A stretch of DNA of 64,000 bases from Ustilaginoidea virens (Eukaryota; Ascomycota; Sordariomycetes; Hypocreales; Clavicipitaceae), in contig NC_057320.1 in assembly GCF_000687475.1 (NCBI RefSeq), positions 4,312,501 to 4,376,500 of the forward strand. Reading direction: 5' to 3'. The first letter of the stretch is position 1, and every line of letters starts with the position of its first letter. Under the pieces are notes generated by a model. That model was not told the DNA's origin and searched no databases. It was given only the letters and a program-made list of their open reading frames with translations. The translations under genes and the position numbers were made by a program. Below, piece by piece: positions 44,740 to 61,779 of the stretch.

Positions 44740-47665
44740 TCATCTGTCTATACTACCAAGGAATTTCGGCCCCGCATCTATACTACAATCGGCGACCGCC
44801 GTTGCCGCCGGCGTGCCCGTCGCCGTCATGGTGGCCGACGATGTTTGGCTGTCCTCAAACGGGTTATCGAACCCACTTCGGCCGTCGTCGCTCCCTATCG
44901 AGGCCCTGTTGCTGTCCATGGAATCTACGCTGTCGGCCCTATGCTTTCTCTTGGTAGGCGACATGGGTTCCATGAGGCCCGTCGTTGGCTTGATCTCATT
45001 CTCGCTCGTATCCACCATCTCTTGATTTAGTTCTTGCTGAAACGCCTTGTTGTCCGCGCGCACGAATCGTTGCAGGGGTGCCGACAACGTTGTGCGGGCG
45101 GCATCGAGCGCTGCTTCCGTGGCATATATCATTAGGGGCGCCTTCGTCTCGTGCCATACCTCCCTGAGCACACGCTCCATCTCGACTTTCTGCGAGTTTC
45201 GTTAGCAAAACGCGCCCGACATTCTATCCCCGGCGCCCTGTTCTCGGCATCGTGCGAACCTCGGTTTTCACTTCTTGCCCATCGTTGGCGTTGTAAGCCA
45301 GTCTCCACCATTGGTCGCATTCTTTGCCTCGGGCTTGGTTTCCCAGCTCAATCAAGTCTGGCTCAGCTCGCTGACAGACGTATACCATGTCCGACTGCGT
45401 CACGACTCCCCGCAGTAGAAACTCTTTGCACGTCATGGGCCGTGGTCTACCCGCCTTGTCCGGCTGCGTCAGCAGCTGGCCGAGAAAGCGTTGCCTAACC
45501 TTGATCTGCTCCTGTTGGGCCGTAAGCTCTGCCCCAAGCATTAGTATCGAGGCCCAAACGTGCACCATTTGCGTTGGCGGGTGGGCGAAGCTTTACCCTT
45601 CATTTTCGCTTCCATATCGCCAAGCATGCGCTCGTTGAGTTGCAGTGTATCCTCCACCGTCCTGCACCTTTCCTCCATGTCCTCAGGTATCACGCATGGC
45701 GCCATACGATAGTCCGGGTACTTGTCTGTGTCGAACCCTGACGCCTCCATTTGTCGGAATCGGCCCAATGATTGCAAGTAATCGCGGTATGCTTGCCACT
45801 GGCCGATGGCCCTTTGTATCATCTGTTTACGGTCAAAGACGTCGTCGTTCCAGTCGTTCCGCCATTCGTACAGTTTCTGCTCCTGTTTGGCAATATCTGC
45901 AATGGCCGACTTCGTTTCACACCATGCCGCCTGTATACGTCGGGCTTCGTCTTTGCGGTTTGTCTGATACTTTTCCAAATACAGCTTCTCGGGAATATCA
46001 ATGGAATCCTCAGGCCCGTCTCCATTCAGCTTGATGGCTAAAACTTCGCCCATGTCCTTGAACATGGCCATCTTTGAGCCCTCGTGTATTTCGTTGTATG
46101 AGAAAGCATCGCTCCACATGGTGTGGTCCAGAGACTCGTACATGGTCTTGATGTAGCTGTAGTCGCCGCGGAGGTGCTCCATTTCCAGGAGCCCAAACCT
46201 AGCCTCCTCGTCTCCCAGCTCATCTCCAATAACCGGTGCCAGCACCGCCGAATGGATCAATGGCTTTAGTTTCTCTTCGTTTCTAGGCCCCAAGTACTCG
46301 TACAGTTGCTTCTCAGGTCCCAGGCTTGGGCATGGCAGCAAATCGGTCAGCACGCTCACTGAGCCGTAACTTCGGTCGGTGGAATCCAGGAATGCCATGA
46401 GCCGATGGATCTCCTCTTCCATGTCAGGCTTTGCCTCGCTTTGTTGGCCCCACTGCAGGTCGCCTGCCTGAAGCCGAGCAAGCACATGGGGTGGCAAGAT
46501 CTCTTGACCCTTCCACCATTCGCTGTTGAAGCCATACGACGCTGCAGGAGCGCCCACCTCGAGCAATGCGTTTCTCGCAAGCGGAATCTCGTGCAATACG
46601 GTGAGCATGCCTCCGAGCCCGTGGTTCCCCACTGAGCTTACGCCTTGTATCAAGAAAGCCGGGGCTCCAGGTGTTCTTTTCCGCCGAGACGGTGGCGGTG
46701 CTGTGGGCGCCCTGGATTCTGGGGGTGCGCTTGGGACCATTGCCCAACTTTCCTGATCGTACTCGTCGCGGTTGGCGGGACCAAAGGTGGGCAAGGACGA
46801 TGTCGACGCATCCATCACCCCGGTATGTTGGTCCAATAAGCCAATTCCGGCTTCTTGGGCAGATTCTCGTAGCGCTCTCTGCATGTCTTCGTCCTCTCGC
46901 GAGGGCCCAATCGAGGCAGCTATCAAAGGGCAGTGTCGGTTAGCTTGGCGATGTTTCCCTTGGCTCGATACGGATATGATGGGCAAAAAAAAAAAAAAAT
47001 AAACAAACTCGGCGCATCGGCTGCTTGCCAGTCCACCATTCTGCCCAGGGGCGATCGGTTATCTGTCCTCGAGGGTGGTCTTGACGGGGCTGTCGATCCA
47101 TAGGCATCGGGCGGTGGTGTGATGCCTCGGATGACATCGTTTTGATTTACAGACTCGATATGGAACGCTGCAAGTTACCCGTCAGGACGCATCATTCGTC
47201 GTCAAACTGGCAAAGTGCAGGGTCGCCAACCCACAAATACCCGTTGTATGATTTACCGTGCCATCACGATCTGCCGAAAACATGTTGTCGTTCCATAGCT
47301 GTGTGAACTTTTGACGAAACTACCATCGATCGTTAGAACTTTGCCATTGCAAAGTACCGAGACCAACCGCATCGGTCGGCGATTTTGAATGTTTGCTCTT
47401 GCATACCGATTCTGGGTTATCGAAGTATTGCATGACGACCGCTTCGACATTTCTGCCATTCTCCTGGCATTGAGGGGCCAAAGTCAGCACAGGCCGCATC
47501 GTATCTGGACCGGCTTTTCGGGGTAAGCAGATCAAGGACCCCAAGGGGAAGAAGACGTACCTTGAGCGCCTGGATGACCATGATTCGGTCATCATGAGGA
47601 TTGAGACCCGCGAAATCAATGACTTGCGAGATCTCCTCCTCCGAAGGCGGCGCCCGGGAAGCCAT
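44740..47665 (-). CDS. UBA/UIM ubiquitin-binding protein with degenerate USP-like domain
   Basis: Seven exons (47665-47561, 47463-47407, 47319-47241, 47167-47009, 46919-45597, 45528-45260, 45189-44740) give 813 residues. The N-terminus resembles a UBA fold (EEEISQVIDFAGLNPHDDRI...VEAVVMQYFDNP). A ubiquitin-interacting motif follows at about residues 140-157 (REDEDMQRALRESAQEAG). From about residue 222 the sequence resembles a USP25/28-type peptidase, but the Cys box reads GVSSVGNHGLGGMLTVLHEI: Gly234 occupies the position of the catalytic Cys in GNTCY, and I find no GHYxxY histidine box. A helical central region and an acidic, Ser/Thr-rich tail follow. I infer a ubiquitin-binding scaffold or pseudo-deubiquitinase. 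Two donors (GTTTGT, GTTCGC) are unusual, but each has a CTAAC branch and keeps phase. Confidence 0.8.
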
Positions 47666-49177
47666 TTTGGCTACCTTTGATGGGTGGGGGGGCTCAGTCG
47701 TTGTTCGGGATAAGACGAGGGCTTGTGTGGAAAGGGTGTGGAATTGGCGGTTGAAGTGGACGGCATCTGTCTGGGTCTGGGTCTGGGTTGAGACAAGGGC
47801 CTCGCACTCGAAAGCCTTGAGGGTCCCTGACGTCGGTGCTCAGGAGGAAAGAGGTGGTGGTATCCGAACTCCGTACTTGTCTCGCAGGTGCCACCAGATG
47901 TACCCGCATGGATGTAGCCTAGCGTCAGAGGCCTAATGCAAGAAGACGACGACTGGAGCGTTGTCGTAATCTGTCATCAGACTCGGCTTTTTAAAGTTGA
48001 TGCGAAGATCGAACCCGCAAAGCCACTGCCGATTCGTCGGAGAGCAAGTCGGTACAGAGGCTGACTTGGCGGAATTGCCTCTCGATGGTGTCCGCTATCC
48101 TTCCCTTGAACTATCAATCAAGCCTGGGGACAGGGCCGTCTATGTTGTGAGCGTGACGGCTGGCTCTGGCACTGGTACGGGTCTGGTGTCTTGTCACGGG
48201 ACGATGCCACTTGACCAGACCAGACCGACCATGAGGGGTACCCGCCCGGTATGTCAGGTATGTCCATGTCAGTTTGGAGTTTGGGCGTCAGCTTGGGCCG
48301 GCGTCTTGTTAGGCTACGTGCTGCCATGCCAGCCAAGCCCAGCAGATTATGTCAACGTCAACCCCCTCCAGGCGGTGTCAGCGCCGGCCAGTTGGTGCCA
48401 GTCCCGCCGTCACTAGCGCTGCAAGCCACTGGCAGTTGGGGCACGCGCCTGCGGTTTCAGTTCGGCTGACGCATGCACTCGCCAACCCAATTTGAACCCG
48501 GCGTACTCCGTACGTTCCTAGGCATGTACCCGGGAACCTGACTTGGCAGCTAGTCCGACACGCCGTGCCGAGTACAGAGTACCTGCTGGGCGTTTGGGCG
48601 TTTGGGCGTTTAGGGGGTGCCTGCCTCCGTCCAGGGCAGGGTGCGGTGCATGTGGGGAGCCCCATTCATCACATTCCACTTTGGACAGTGCTGTGGCAAT
48701 CCGTTGTTGATTACATGTAGTGCTCCGTACGGAGTACTCCGTAGATACTGTCATTTCCCGCCGATTCCTTCATGCGCGCCTTGCCCGGCCTCCCATCCTT
48801 CAACACTCACACCACCCTTCGAGCCTCGTCCGTGCGCAACGTCGCAGACGTTTGTTTGTTTGTTTGTCCGTCCCCATTATTGGACTTGTTTCGCTGCTTT
48901 CGTTACGTTACGACTTTGCTCCTCGTGGCAAGTCTTTGGCCTCGTCGTAGTCCCTCCTGGACGAATGACTCCGTACCGAAGCACCGTCACTATCCTGACC
49001 ACGGCGACTCAACGGTCCTCTCCTCAACATTACTCTTGATCAACGGTTCGTTTCAACACTAGCCGAAGCCTTTTCCTTCCAGTCCCATATCGACTTCAGA
49101 ATAGGCCCCCCCCCCCGCGCATCATTCTCACTACCGCCCACGTCGCCCGTTGTCGCCGGTCTAGCGAGACCATTACC
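47666..49177. other. Divergent intergenic region, about 1.5 kb
   Basis: Between the UBA/UIM gene and the Cdc34-like E2. It contains GTACTCCGTAC (48503-48513), a palindromic CTCCGTACGGAGTACTCCGTA (48723-48743), GGGCGTTT repeats (48590-48612) and a CT-rich leader before the E2. No gene is supported. Confidence 0.6.
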
Positions 49178-50035
49178 ATGGCCCAGAAACGCTTGATGCA
49201 AGAGTTACAAGCCCTTCAAAAGGAGAAGTGGGTCTACGTAGAGGTGAGCCTACCTGCAAGGACCCAGAAGGATCTAGGAGTAGGACACTAACCTAGCCCG
49301 TAGCCTGACGCGCACAGTCTCTTGCTCTGGAAGGTTGGACTCTGGGTGGTGAATCCGGATAGTACTTGGCATGGCGCCTATCTCAAGGTACGAACGAGGT
49401 GGCTTCTGTCCTTGTGCGAACGCACTGCTCGACGCGTCTGGGCCGCCCAGTGCTCACACATGTCCAACTAGGCCGAGATACGGTTCCCTACCGACTATCC
49501 GTACCAGCCGCCGACATTCAAGTTTCTCACCCAGCAGGTCTGCCATCCCAACGTGTTTACGGACGGCATCGTATGCATTTCCATCCTGCACAGACCCGGC
49601 GACGACGAGCAGTCGGGCGAGCTGGCCAGCGAGAGGTGGAACGTACTGCATGGGGTGGAATCCGTCCTTCGGTCCGTCCTGCTCCTCATGGACAATCCCG
49701 AAATCAACTCTCCAGCCAACGTGGACGCCAGCCTGACGTATCGCGACAACCGAGACGTGTACAACTCGCTAGCCAGGCAAGTCGTGGCTCGGTCCCAAAA
49801 GGACATCCCCGGCGGGGCGCGGATGCCTACACCGGCCGAACTAGCACCCGCGCCTCTCAAGCCGGTGGAAGACGATGCAGACTTTTGGAACATGACGGAT
49901 GAAGAGGAAGACTTTGGCGGGAGCGACAGCGACGAGGGCATGGGAGACTTTGAAGAAGAAGAAGAAGAAGAAGAAGAAGAAGAAGAAGAAGAGGATTTCG
50001 ACGACGAGGACGAGGACGAGGCCGAGGCGAAATAG
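49178..50035 (+). CDS. CDC34: Ubiquitin-conjugating enzyme E2, Cdc34/UBE2R type
   Basis: Transfers ubiquitin to substrates of SCF E3 ligases. Three exons (49178-49243, 49304-49387, 49472-50035) give 237 residues. The UBC fold shows FPTDYPYQPPTFKFLT and CHPNVFTDGIVCISILH, whose Cys85 is the active site. The following insert HRPGDDEQSGELASERWN is the acidic loop that separates Cdc34/UBE2R enzymes from most E2s, and INSPANVDASLTYRDNR matches the family. The C-terminal tail is strongly acidic, including a long poly-Glu stretch coded by GAA repeats (49950-49991), as expected for a Cdc34 tail that contacts cullin. It converges with GCN2, with 650 bp between stop codons. Confidence 0.9.
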
Positions 50036-50685
50036 GAAGGCTTTTGGATGGCAGACGGGGGCTCGCGCCCCACGACGCCGGGGACCGTCATTTCGGGGAG
50101 GGAAGGGGGGGGGGCATAGCGAGTTTACGAATTTGATTAGAAGCGGTAATGGTTTCGTCCCACCTCGGGGGAGTCGTGGTTCGGATTTTCTGATTTCCAA
50201 CGGCAGGGGCATAGCACATGGAGCGATTTGATAATTAGGCGTCGGCGAGACCGGTTCTAGTATTACGACGTAGAAATTGCCTCGACATGGAAATCTCCCA
50301 AGACGGCATACGGACGGCATTTTTCTCACTATTTGTCACTTGGTCACTTGCTTACTTTGTTTTAGTTGTTTCCTGGGAACGGGCGGTTTCGTCTTTTGCA
50401 TCGCATCGACAAGTTTGCCTGTGTGCCCGTCATGAAATCGGCGCGCCAGATTGCTACAAGCCGTTGTCCACGGGCAATTGAAATTGACCAAATGAAACCA
50501 AATAGAATACCTATGATTCAGCAGCGTGTACCGCCTTGGTGGCTCCGGCACCGCGTTTCGCTACACTACACGCCGAGAGAACGAGTCTCGCTGCCAAGGC
50601 TCAACCGGACCGGGCAAAATATTTATATAAAAAAAAAAAAAAAAAAACCTTAAGCCTGCATCGCCACGGGCAGAAAATTCCCCCT
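50036..50685. other. Convergent 3' region between the E2 and GCN2
   Basis: Holds the two 3' untranslated regions, a G run (50105-50113) and an A run (50630-50647) close to the GCN2 stop. No gene is supported. Confidence 0.6.
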
Positions 50686-55824
<5,139 letters not shown>

Positions 55825-56435
55825 GCTCGCGTGAGTCTCTGGAAAGTGTCACAGCCAGGGCTGCGACGCTCTATAGAGAAGAATCCATGAAGGAGCGCAA
55901 AGAGTGAAAGTAAATATGTGTATAGATAAAGAGCCGATATGAAAACGAAAACTGGACCTTAAAACAGTAGTGGCCGAAATTACCAGTGACCGGTTGGTTT
56001 GTGGTGGTTGACTTGGCTTGGTCATTGAATACAGCGGGGCACTCCAGTCGAAAATAGCCAGCACGCTGCATGGCACTTTTCAAAGTTCCCATAGTGGATA
56101 CCTTAGGTACTTGGATACCTGGTTATAAGAGGTAGGTAAGGTAAGGTACCTTGTACCCATTGGATGTCAACCTGAGTAGCCCCACTGGCTAACTGTTTTC
56201 TTGCCAAAGTAAACAATTGCGGCAATCCAGTCAGACTTGCTCGGCATCTGCTCGCGCCTAGACATTACTATCATCACGCCACCAACGAGAACACTTCCCG
56301 TCTCATCCGAACCAAGGGAAGCTGATGGGTGCGGAAAGGATCCAGGGGCATCACGACTAAACACGCGCTGACGTGGAATTTCTATTTCGGAGCTGTCTTT
56401 CTAGATTCAAGTACTTACGCGACGGAGCACTCAGC
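55825..56435. other. Divergent promoter region between GCN2 and Cut12
   Basis: The 611 bp between start codons. A cluster of GGTACC/GGTAAGGTA words lies at 56100-56155 (ACCTTAGGTACTTGGATACC and neighbours), close to the midpoint. No gene is supported. Confidence 0.6.
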
Positions 56436-58453
56436 ATGTTGGGGTGGATGCTCAAGCGCGGCGGTGACAACGCGCCAGAATTAGGCGATAACGACGGAGG
56501 TGCGTAGCATGGTTTGGCTAGGGCCGGCCGGACGCCAAGACTGACTGTGCTCATGGCATTCTCTTGCATGCAGATACCACTCAACTCGAACAGCCAGATA
56601 CCCCAGCGCCGGTCTTTGCTGCCAGGGCTCTCAAGAGTGCATTGTTCGGGACGCCTTCGAAACGAACCGATGATCGTCGAGGATCACGGAACAAGACATT
56701 GGCGGGCAAAGTCAAACCTGCAAGTCGACTTGCATCCGAGACGCCTTTGAAACCCCAGGGCATCCTTCTCACTCCAGGAACCGGAACGTCCAAGAGGAAG
56801 CGTGTCTCCTTTGGTCAAGATGTCCCAGGAGGTTCCGTGACCGAACTCGGCCGAATATCTGAACTGGAGGAGCCCACGGAGGCATCGGAGCAAACTGCCC
56901 CAGACCAAGCCAATGCATCAGACGACGAGTGGGAGGAGGAGGAGGAGGAGGAGGAGGAGGAGGAGGGGGATGGCAATTCCCGCGACGTAACTGTCGACTT
57001 GAACGAACCGCATTCGCAATCCGGCCAGTATTGGAAGGAAGAATTCCTCAAGTACCACCAGGAGGCAAAAGCTGAAATGGAGAAATTGCTCAAGTATAAG
57101 CAACTGGCAAAATCTTACGCTCAGCAAAAGGACGCGGAAGCGATTCAACTAGCCGAACGACTCAGGGACGAACAACAAAAGGTGATCAAGATGGAGAAGA
57201 AGATTGCAGAAAACGCGACGCAAATCGTCAGCCAGAGTCAGCAATCGTCGGCCGAGGAGTCTGCCGAGTTGATGGGGAAACTTGCGAAACAATCCACCCT
57301 CGCCGCACAGTACCGCCATCGAGTGCAAGAACTGGAAGTGCAAATGGAGGAGCTGCGCGTGCAGAGAGACAATCCGTCGCATAACGAGACGCCGCGTCGT
57401 CGCCTCGCCTCGATGCCATCCATTTCAGCAACCCAAAAGACGTTGACGGAAACCCGGCGAGAACTTCGGCGTGCGCGATCTCAACTAAAGGAGCTCGACT
57501 CGCTGCGAGACGAAGTGTTTTCGCTAAAGATGCAGCTCAAAAAGGCCGAGCTGAGACTCGTGGTGAACGAAAAGGAGCAAGCACAAGCCGGTAGCGGACC
57601 AAGAGCTCAGGAATTGAGAACCCTGCTCAAGGTAGCCAGGGAGGAATCGAAGCGGAAAGCGGAAGAGATTCGGCAGATTAGAGCAGACTTTGAGAAATTC
57701 AGAACGGAAAGCGAGGCCCATGACGCTGACACAAGAGCAGTCCTGGAACGCGCACACGCCAAGATTTCCGAGCTCAAAAAGGAAGTCAAGTCGCTCAAGG
57801 CAGCCGGAGCGACGCAAAACAAACCACCCGCATCGCACCCCAGCAGGGCCGGTCAAGAAGAGGTCAGGGAGACCAAGTCGGACGAGCTCATCCGCGACAC
57901 CGCACAGACCGTTGAACGAAGGAGTCTCGATGGGACCATGGGGAGAAAGGAGCGCCCTGCAAGAGGGTCACGCACCTTGCGGGAGAAATTCAAGGATGAC
58001 GCGGCAATCGCCTGGGATTCGAGGCCCGTTGTGACGGGACAGGGAATCACCCTTGAGCAGCCCAAGTGGCAGCCGTTTGTGCCTCGATCACCCAGAAATC
58101 GTGCCTTGGTCTCGGCTAATCCAGCAAGTCGCCCACCCGGTGAAAAGTCAACGCGCAAGGGAATCGCGGCTCCTGCACGAGCAAGTCTATCGAAGACATG
58201 GAGCCGGGACACGGACAAGGCAGGATCTGATGGAGAGGACCCCATAGATCTTCTATCCGATCGATTTGCTCGTCTCGGTGGTCCCGAGGCGAACAGGCAC
58301 GTGAACAGTTCCCTGGTGGGCAACACGTCCAAGAGCACGCTACCCCCCGAGAGGCGAGCAGCGGCTCTTGCGCGAATTGAAAAGCGAATGGCAGAGAAGA
58401 AGAGGCTTCGCAGCCGAAGCGGCGCATGCGACAAGGAGAATGTGCGGCCGTAA
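56436..58453 (+). CDS. cut12: Spindle pole body protein Cut12
   Basis: Structural and regulatory component of the fungal spindle pole body. Two exons (56436-56499 and 56574-58453) give 647 residues. The N-terminal signature is MLGWMLKRGG and, across the intron, PDTPAPVFAARALKSALFGTP, followed by LKPQGILLTPGTGTSKRKRV with SFGQDV, a possible phosphatase-docking type motif (RVSF). An acidic Glu run (residues about 145-160) precedes long heptad-like coiled coils (about 180-400; for example EEFLKYHQEAKAEMEKLLK and RELRRARSQLKELDSLRDEV). The C-terminal third is basic and Ser/Arg-rich, ending in a short coil (RRAAALARIEKRMAEKKRL). The RVSF element is notable because Cut12 in fission yeast binds PP1 through such a motif. 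Confidence 0.88.
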
Positions 58454-58835
58454 AATAGGGCCAACAAGGCAAACGATGTCTGCTTTCCAGGCTTTGTTTT
58501 GGTTTTTTTTTTTTTTTTTTTGTTTTTTTCTTTTCCGATGATAATATTTGGCGCGGTGTTCTGGCAAGCGACTCGTCTCTTTTTGCGGATTTCCACATTC
58601 TAGGCAGAAGATATCAAGTGGACAAGGCTCCTATGTTGCCCATCTTGGAGTGAGGATGCTTTACGGAGTGTATTGCATTGCATATGTACACACGTCCGCC
58701 AGCCTGGGGTATCTGATAAGCCACGTCATTGGCTCCTGCTCGAACCTCGCGCCGCCTTTCCATCCCGAACTGCCTTCTTCCTCTGCCCATGCCACCAGCT
58801 GCGCAGTGCAGCACGCGCACGCGCACGCAACCCCC
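58454..58835. other. Intergenic between Cut12 and UreF
   Basis: A 382-bp tandem gap with a T run (58503-58520), a TTTACGGAGTG word (58658-58668) and a GCACGCGCACGC stretch just before the UreF start codon. No gene is supported. Confidence 0.6.
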
Positions 58836-59801
58836 ATGGACCCGATCCCGCAAGGCGCAGGGCCCGAAGATGCCGCAGATGCCGTCCGGCATGAAATTGC
58901 GCAGCTAGAAGAGCGCCTCGCCGCCGCCAAGGCGCGTCTCCCCAAGACTGCAAAGACCGCAGCCACACCGCCCCCCCAGCGTAAGGCGACACCGTGATCA
59001 AGAGCCGGCGCGTCCCCTCCTCCCAACCCCCGCGTTCTCACGTCTCTTCTCCCAGCGCCGCTCGACTCGCCGACCCATTACCTCCTCCTGCTGTCCGACT
59101 CGCAGCTGCCCATCGGCTCCTTCGCCTTCAGCAGCGGCCTGGAGTCGTACCTGGCGCACTCCCACTCTCGGCCTCCGCGCCGGCCCTCCTTCTCGGCCTT
59201 TCTGCCCCTCTCGCTGTCCTCGTTTGCCGGCACGACGCTGCCGTTCGTGCTCGCGGCGCACCGCGACCCCTCGTCGCTCGTCAGCCTCGACGACCAGCTC
59301 GACGCGGCGGTGGTGTGCACCGTCGGCCGGCGAGCCAGCGTGGCCCAGGGCCGCGCCCTGCTGTCCGTCTGGGAGCGCTCCTTCCGGGCGGCGCTCCCCG
59401 CGGGCGCGACGCACCCCCCCGCGCTCGGCGAGCTCGGCGCCCTGCTCAGGCAGGCTCCCGCGGGCGGAGGGGGGGCCGACGGCGTCCCCGCGGCGTCGGC
59501 GCACCTGGCGCCGCTGTTTGGGGTTGTCTGCGCGCTCGTGGGGCTGAGCCTGCGGCAGACGGCGTACGTGTACATGGTCAGCCATGCCAAGGCGCTGGTG
59601 TCGGCGGCGGTGAGGGCCGGCGTCTTCGGGCCGTACCAGGCGCAAAACGTGCTGGCGGGCGAGCAGGTCCAGAGCATGATAGCCAGGGTCATTGACAGGG
59701 AGTGGGATACGCCTGTCGAGGAGGCTGGGCAGGGCGTGCCTGTCATGGACCTGTGGATCGGGCGGCACGAGATGCTCTACTCTCGGATATTCAACAGCTG
59801 A
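58836..59801 (+). CDS. ureF: Urease accessory protein UreF
   Basis: Chaperone that, with UreD and UreG, loads nickel into urease. Two exons (58836-58980 and 59056-59801) give 296 residues. The family signature is LLLSDSQLPIGSFAFSSGLE; helical segments follow, with LVGLSLRQTAYVYMVSHAKA and a C-terminal block AAVRAGVFGPYQAQNVLAGE. The first 48 residues form a fungal N-terminal extension with a predicted short coil (EIAQLEERLAAAKARL). The donor is GTAAGG and the acceptor CTCCCAG. Coding GC is very high (C/G at most third positions). Neither urease nor UreD/UreG is in the window. Confidence 0.92.
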
Positions 59802-60098
59802 GGCGGGGGTTTGCGTTGTTTTTGGGGGGGCTTTACAGTAGTTTTCGGCCTTCTTTTGATCACCAAGCATGGCGTTTGGAAAATAAAGGGGCAGGCTTGC
59901 ATTCTGTCACGTTGGTATCATAAATCTGCGGGAAAGTTTTAATGTACATGAGTATGAGGTACGGATGTTTCGATTCATGTCGGCCCATTGCCCAGCCTGT
60001 GCTTTTTGTCGACGGATTCAAGAAGAAGAGGAAAATGAATACAAAGAAAGGAAGAATGAAGAATGAAGAACAAGAAAAAGAAAAAGAAAAGCCCCCCC

Positions 60099-61435
60099 CT
60101 AACTGGCGTCGCTATCGCTGTCGTAAGAAACAAGGGGCCCAGCAGAGGGTGTCGCTTTGGGCTTGGGCGCCGCAGCTAGGTTGGCCTTGCTCAGCGCCGC
60201 CAAGGTGCTGCCGGAAAAGATGCCGTTCTCCTCCGGCGCTGGTGCTGGTGGCTGTGACGACGACAACGCCCCAGCTTCGGGTGCTGCTTCCGAGCCCGCC
60301 TGGCCGTCCGCAATCATGAGGCGTTGCTGGTGCTCGAGCTCGTAGCCGCGGCGTCCAACGGGGTTCACGGCGTTCCGGCCGCGGGCAAAGTGCACTTCAT
60401 CGGGGGCTTCGTAGCCTTCCAGCCCGTAGGCGCTTTCGAGGCGCCGCCGCTTCCGCGCCTCGGGATCCTTGCCCTCGATTTGGGCCACGAAGTCGGCGGG
60501 CAGGGCTCTCCGGACAGCCTCGGCCGCCTGCTCCTCCACCCGCCGGGCTTCCCTGGCCTGGGCCATGGGGTTGGGATCCGCCGTAGCCCAGCGCACGTTG
60601 AGGATCTCGTCGTGGTCGAGCGACTGGTGAGCCATTGCTTCTCTGGCAAACTGCGCATTGGCCTCTTTTGTGTACGTGACGAAGCCGACTCCGCGAGAGT
60701 TTAAGACTCGGACTGAAAACGACACGGGTCAGCGGGGATACGCAGGAAGACACGGTGAAATAAATAAATAAATAACAATCCTAATCATAATCATAATAAA
60801 TGAAAGAAAACCGAGGGAAAAAAAAAAAAAAGGTGGGACAAGGACAGGCCCTTACTTCGCTCAATCGGCCCCCATTCGGCAAAGTGCCGCGCGACAATCT
60901 CCTCAATGTCGTCGGAGACGTGGATGCGGCCCACGTATATGGTCCTGTTTTGGCGCATGAAGCTGCCGACGCCGCCCATGTCGTCTCTGTAGTCGCTAAA
61001 CTTTTCCCGGCCGAAGCAGTCCACGTTGGGGTTGAACAGGTCAAACGTGCCGGGCAGGCGGTGCAGGTTGGTGCAGTCCTGGCCGCGGGGGCAGATGCCC
61101 CGGGCGAAGCGCAGGCAGAAGTAGCTGCCGGGCACCTTGTCGGCGGTGGTGAAGCCGCTGTCCCGGGCGACGTTGCACCGGCCCCTGGCCTTGGTCTGCT
61201 GGTAGGCCTCCCTGTCTCCTCCCGCCCACTTGTTGAACCAGATGTTGTACGTCGTGCCCGTCTGGGGCGGTGGCTCCGACGAGAACTCGCTGGGGTCCAT
61301 CTGCACCCTCGCCGGTCGCTTCTTTCTGCGGATCACCTTCCTGACCATCTTTTTGTCGGCGGTGGCGTCCGGCGTCGGGGCGGTGGCATCCGGCGGCGGG
61401 GCGGTGCCGGTGCTTGGGGAGTCCGCATTGTCCAT
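60099..61435 (-). CDS. CWC2: Pre-mRNA splicing factor Cwc2
   Basis: Links the NineTeen complex to U6 snRNA in the activated spliceosome. Two exons (61435-60856 and 60712-60099) give 397 residues. The N-terminal Torus domain contains YNIWFNKWAGGDREAY, with the CCCH zinc finger in CNVARDSGFTTADKVPGSYF and CLRFARGICPRGQDCTNLH. An RRM follows: RTIYVGRIHV (RNP2-like) and, after the intron, RGVGFVTYTKEANAQFA (RNP1). The tail has EARKRRRLESAYGLEGYE and a low-complexity Ala/Pro-rich end. The intron joins ER|I RVLNSRGVGF in phase and contains an A run and AATA repeats. It is divergent from DRG2 with only 344 bp between start codons. Confidence 0.95.
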
Positions 61436-61779
61436 GGCTTGCTTGCTTTGGGTTTGCCCTGCTGGGGGTTGGAAACTTGCGAAGCAGGACGAGTTGTTGA
61501 GCGCGGCGGCAAAGACGTCAAGTCAGTACAGTAGGTAACTTGGGTCTGGAGGACAGGCCACAAACAGTAGGCGGTGAAAACAGCCGGCAGCGTGCTTTGG
61601 GTGTGGGGGCCTGGGCCCCCGCGGCAATGGATTCTGCCACCCCCACCCCGTCCGTGCCCTGGCCATGAGAACGAGATGAAAGATTGTTTGGAAACCGAAG
61701 CGATCAACTCTGTCCTGCCTCGCATTCTGTACAGCAGGGTGAAAGACGGTACGCCGTCTCTAAACAAGATAGCCGCAGC
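61436..61779. promoter_or_regulatory. Short bidirectional promoter region between CWC2 and DRG2
   Basis: The 344 bp between two divergent start codons must include both transcription starts. It has a C-rich section (61610-61655) and CAAACAGTAGG/CAGTACAGTAGG words (61523-61572). No TATA box is obvious. Confidence 0.6.
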
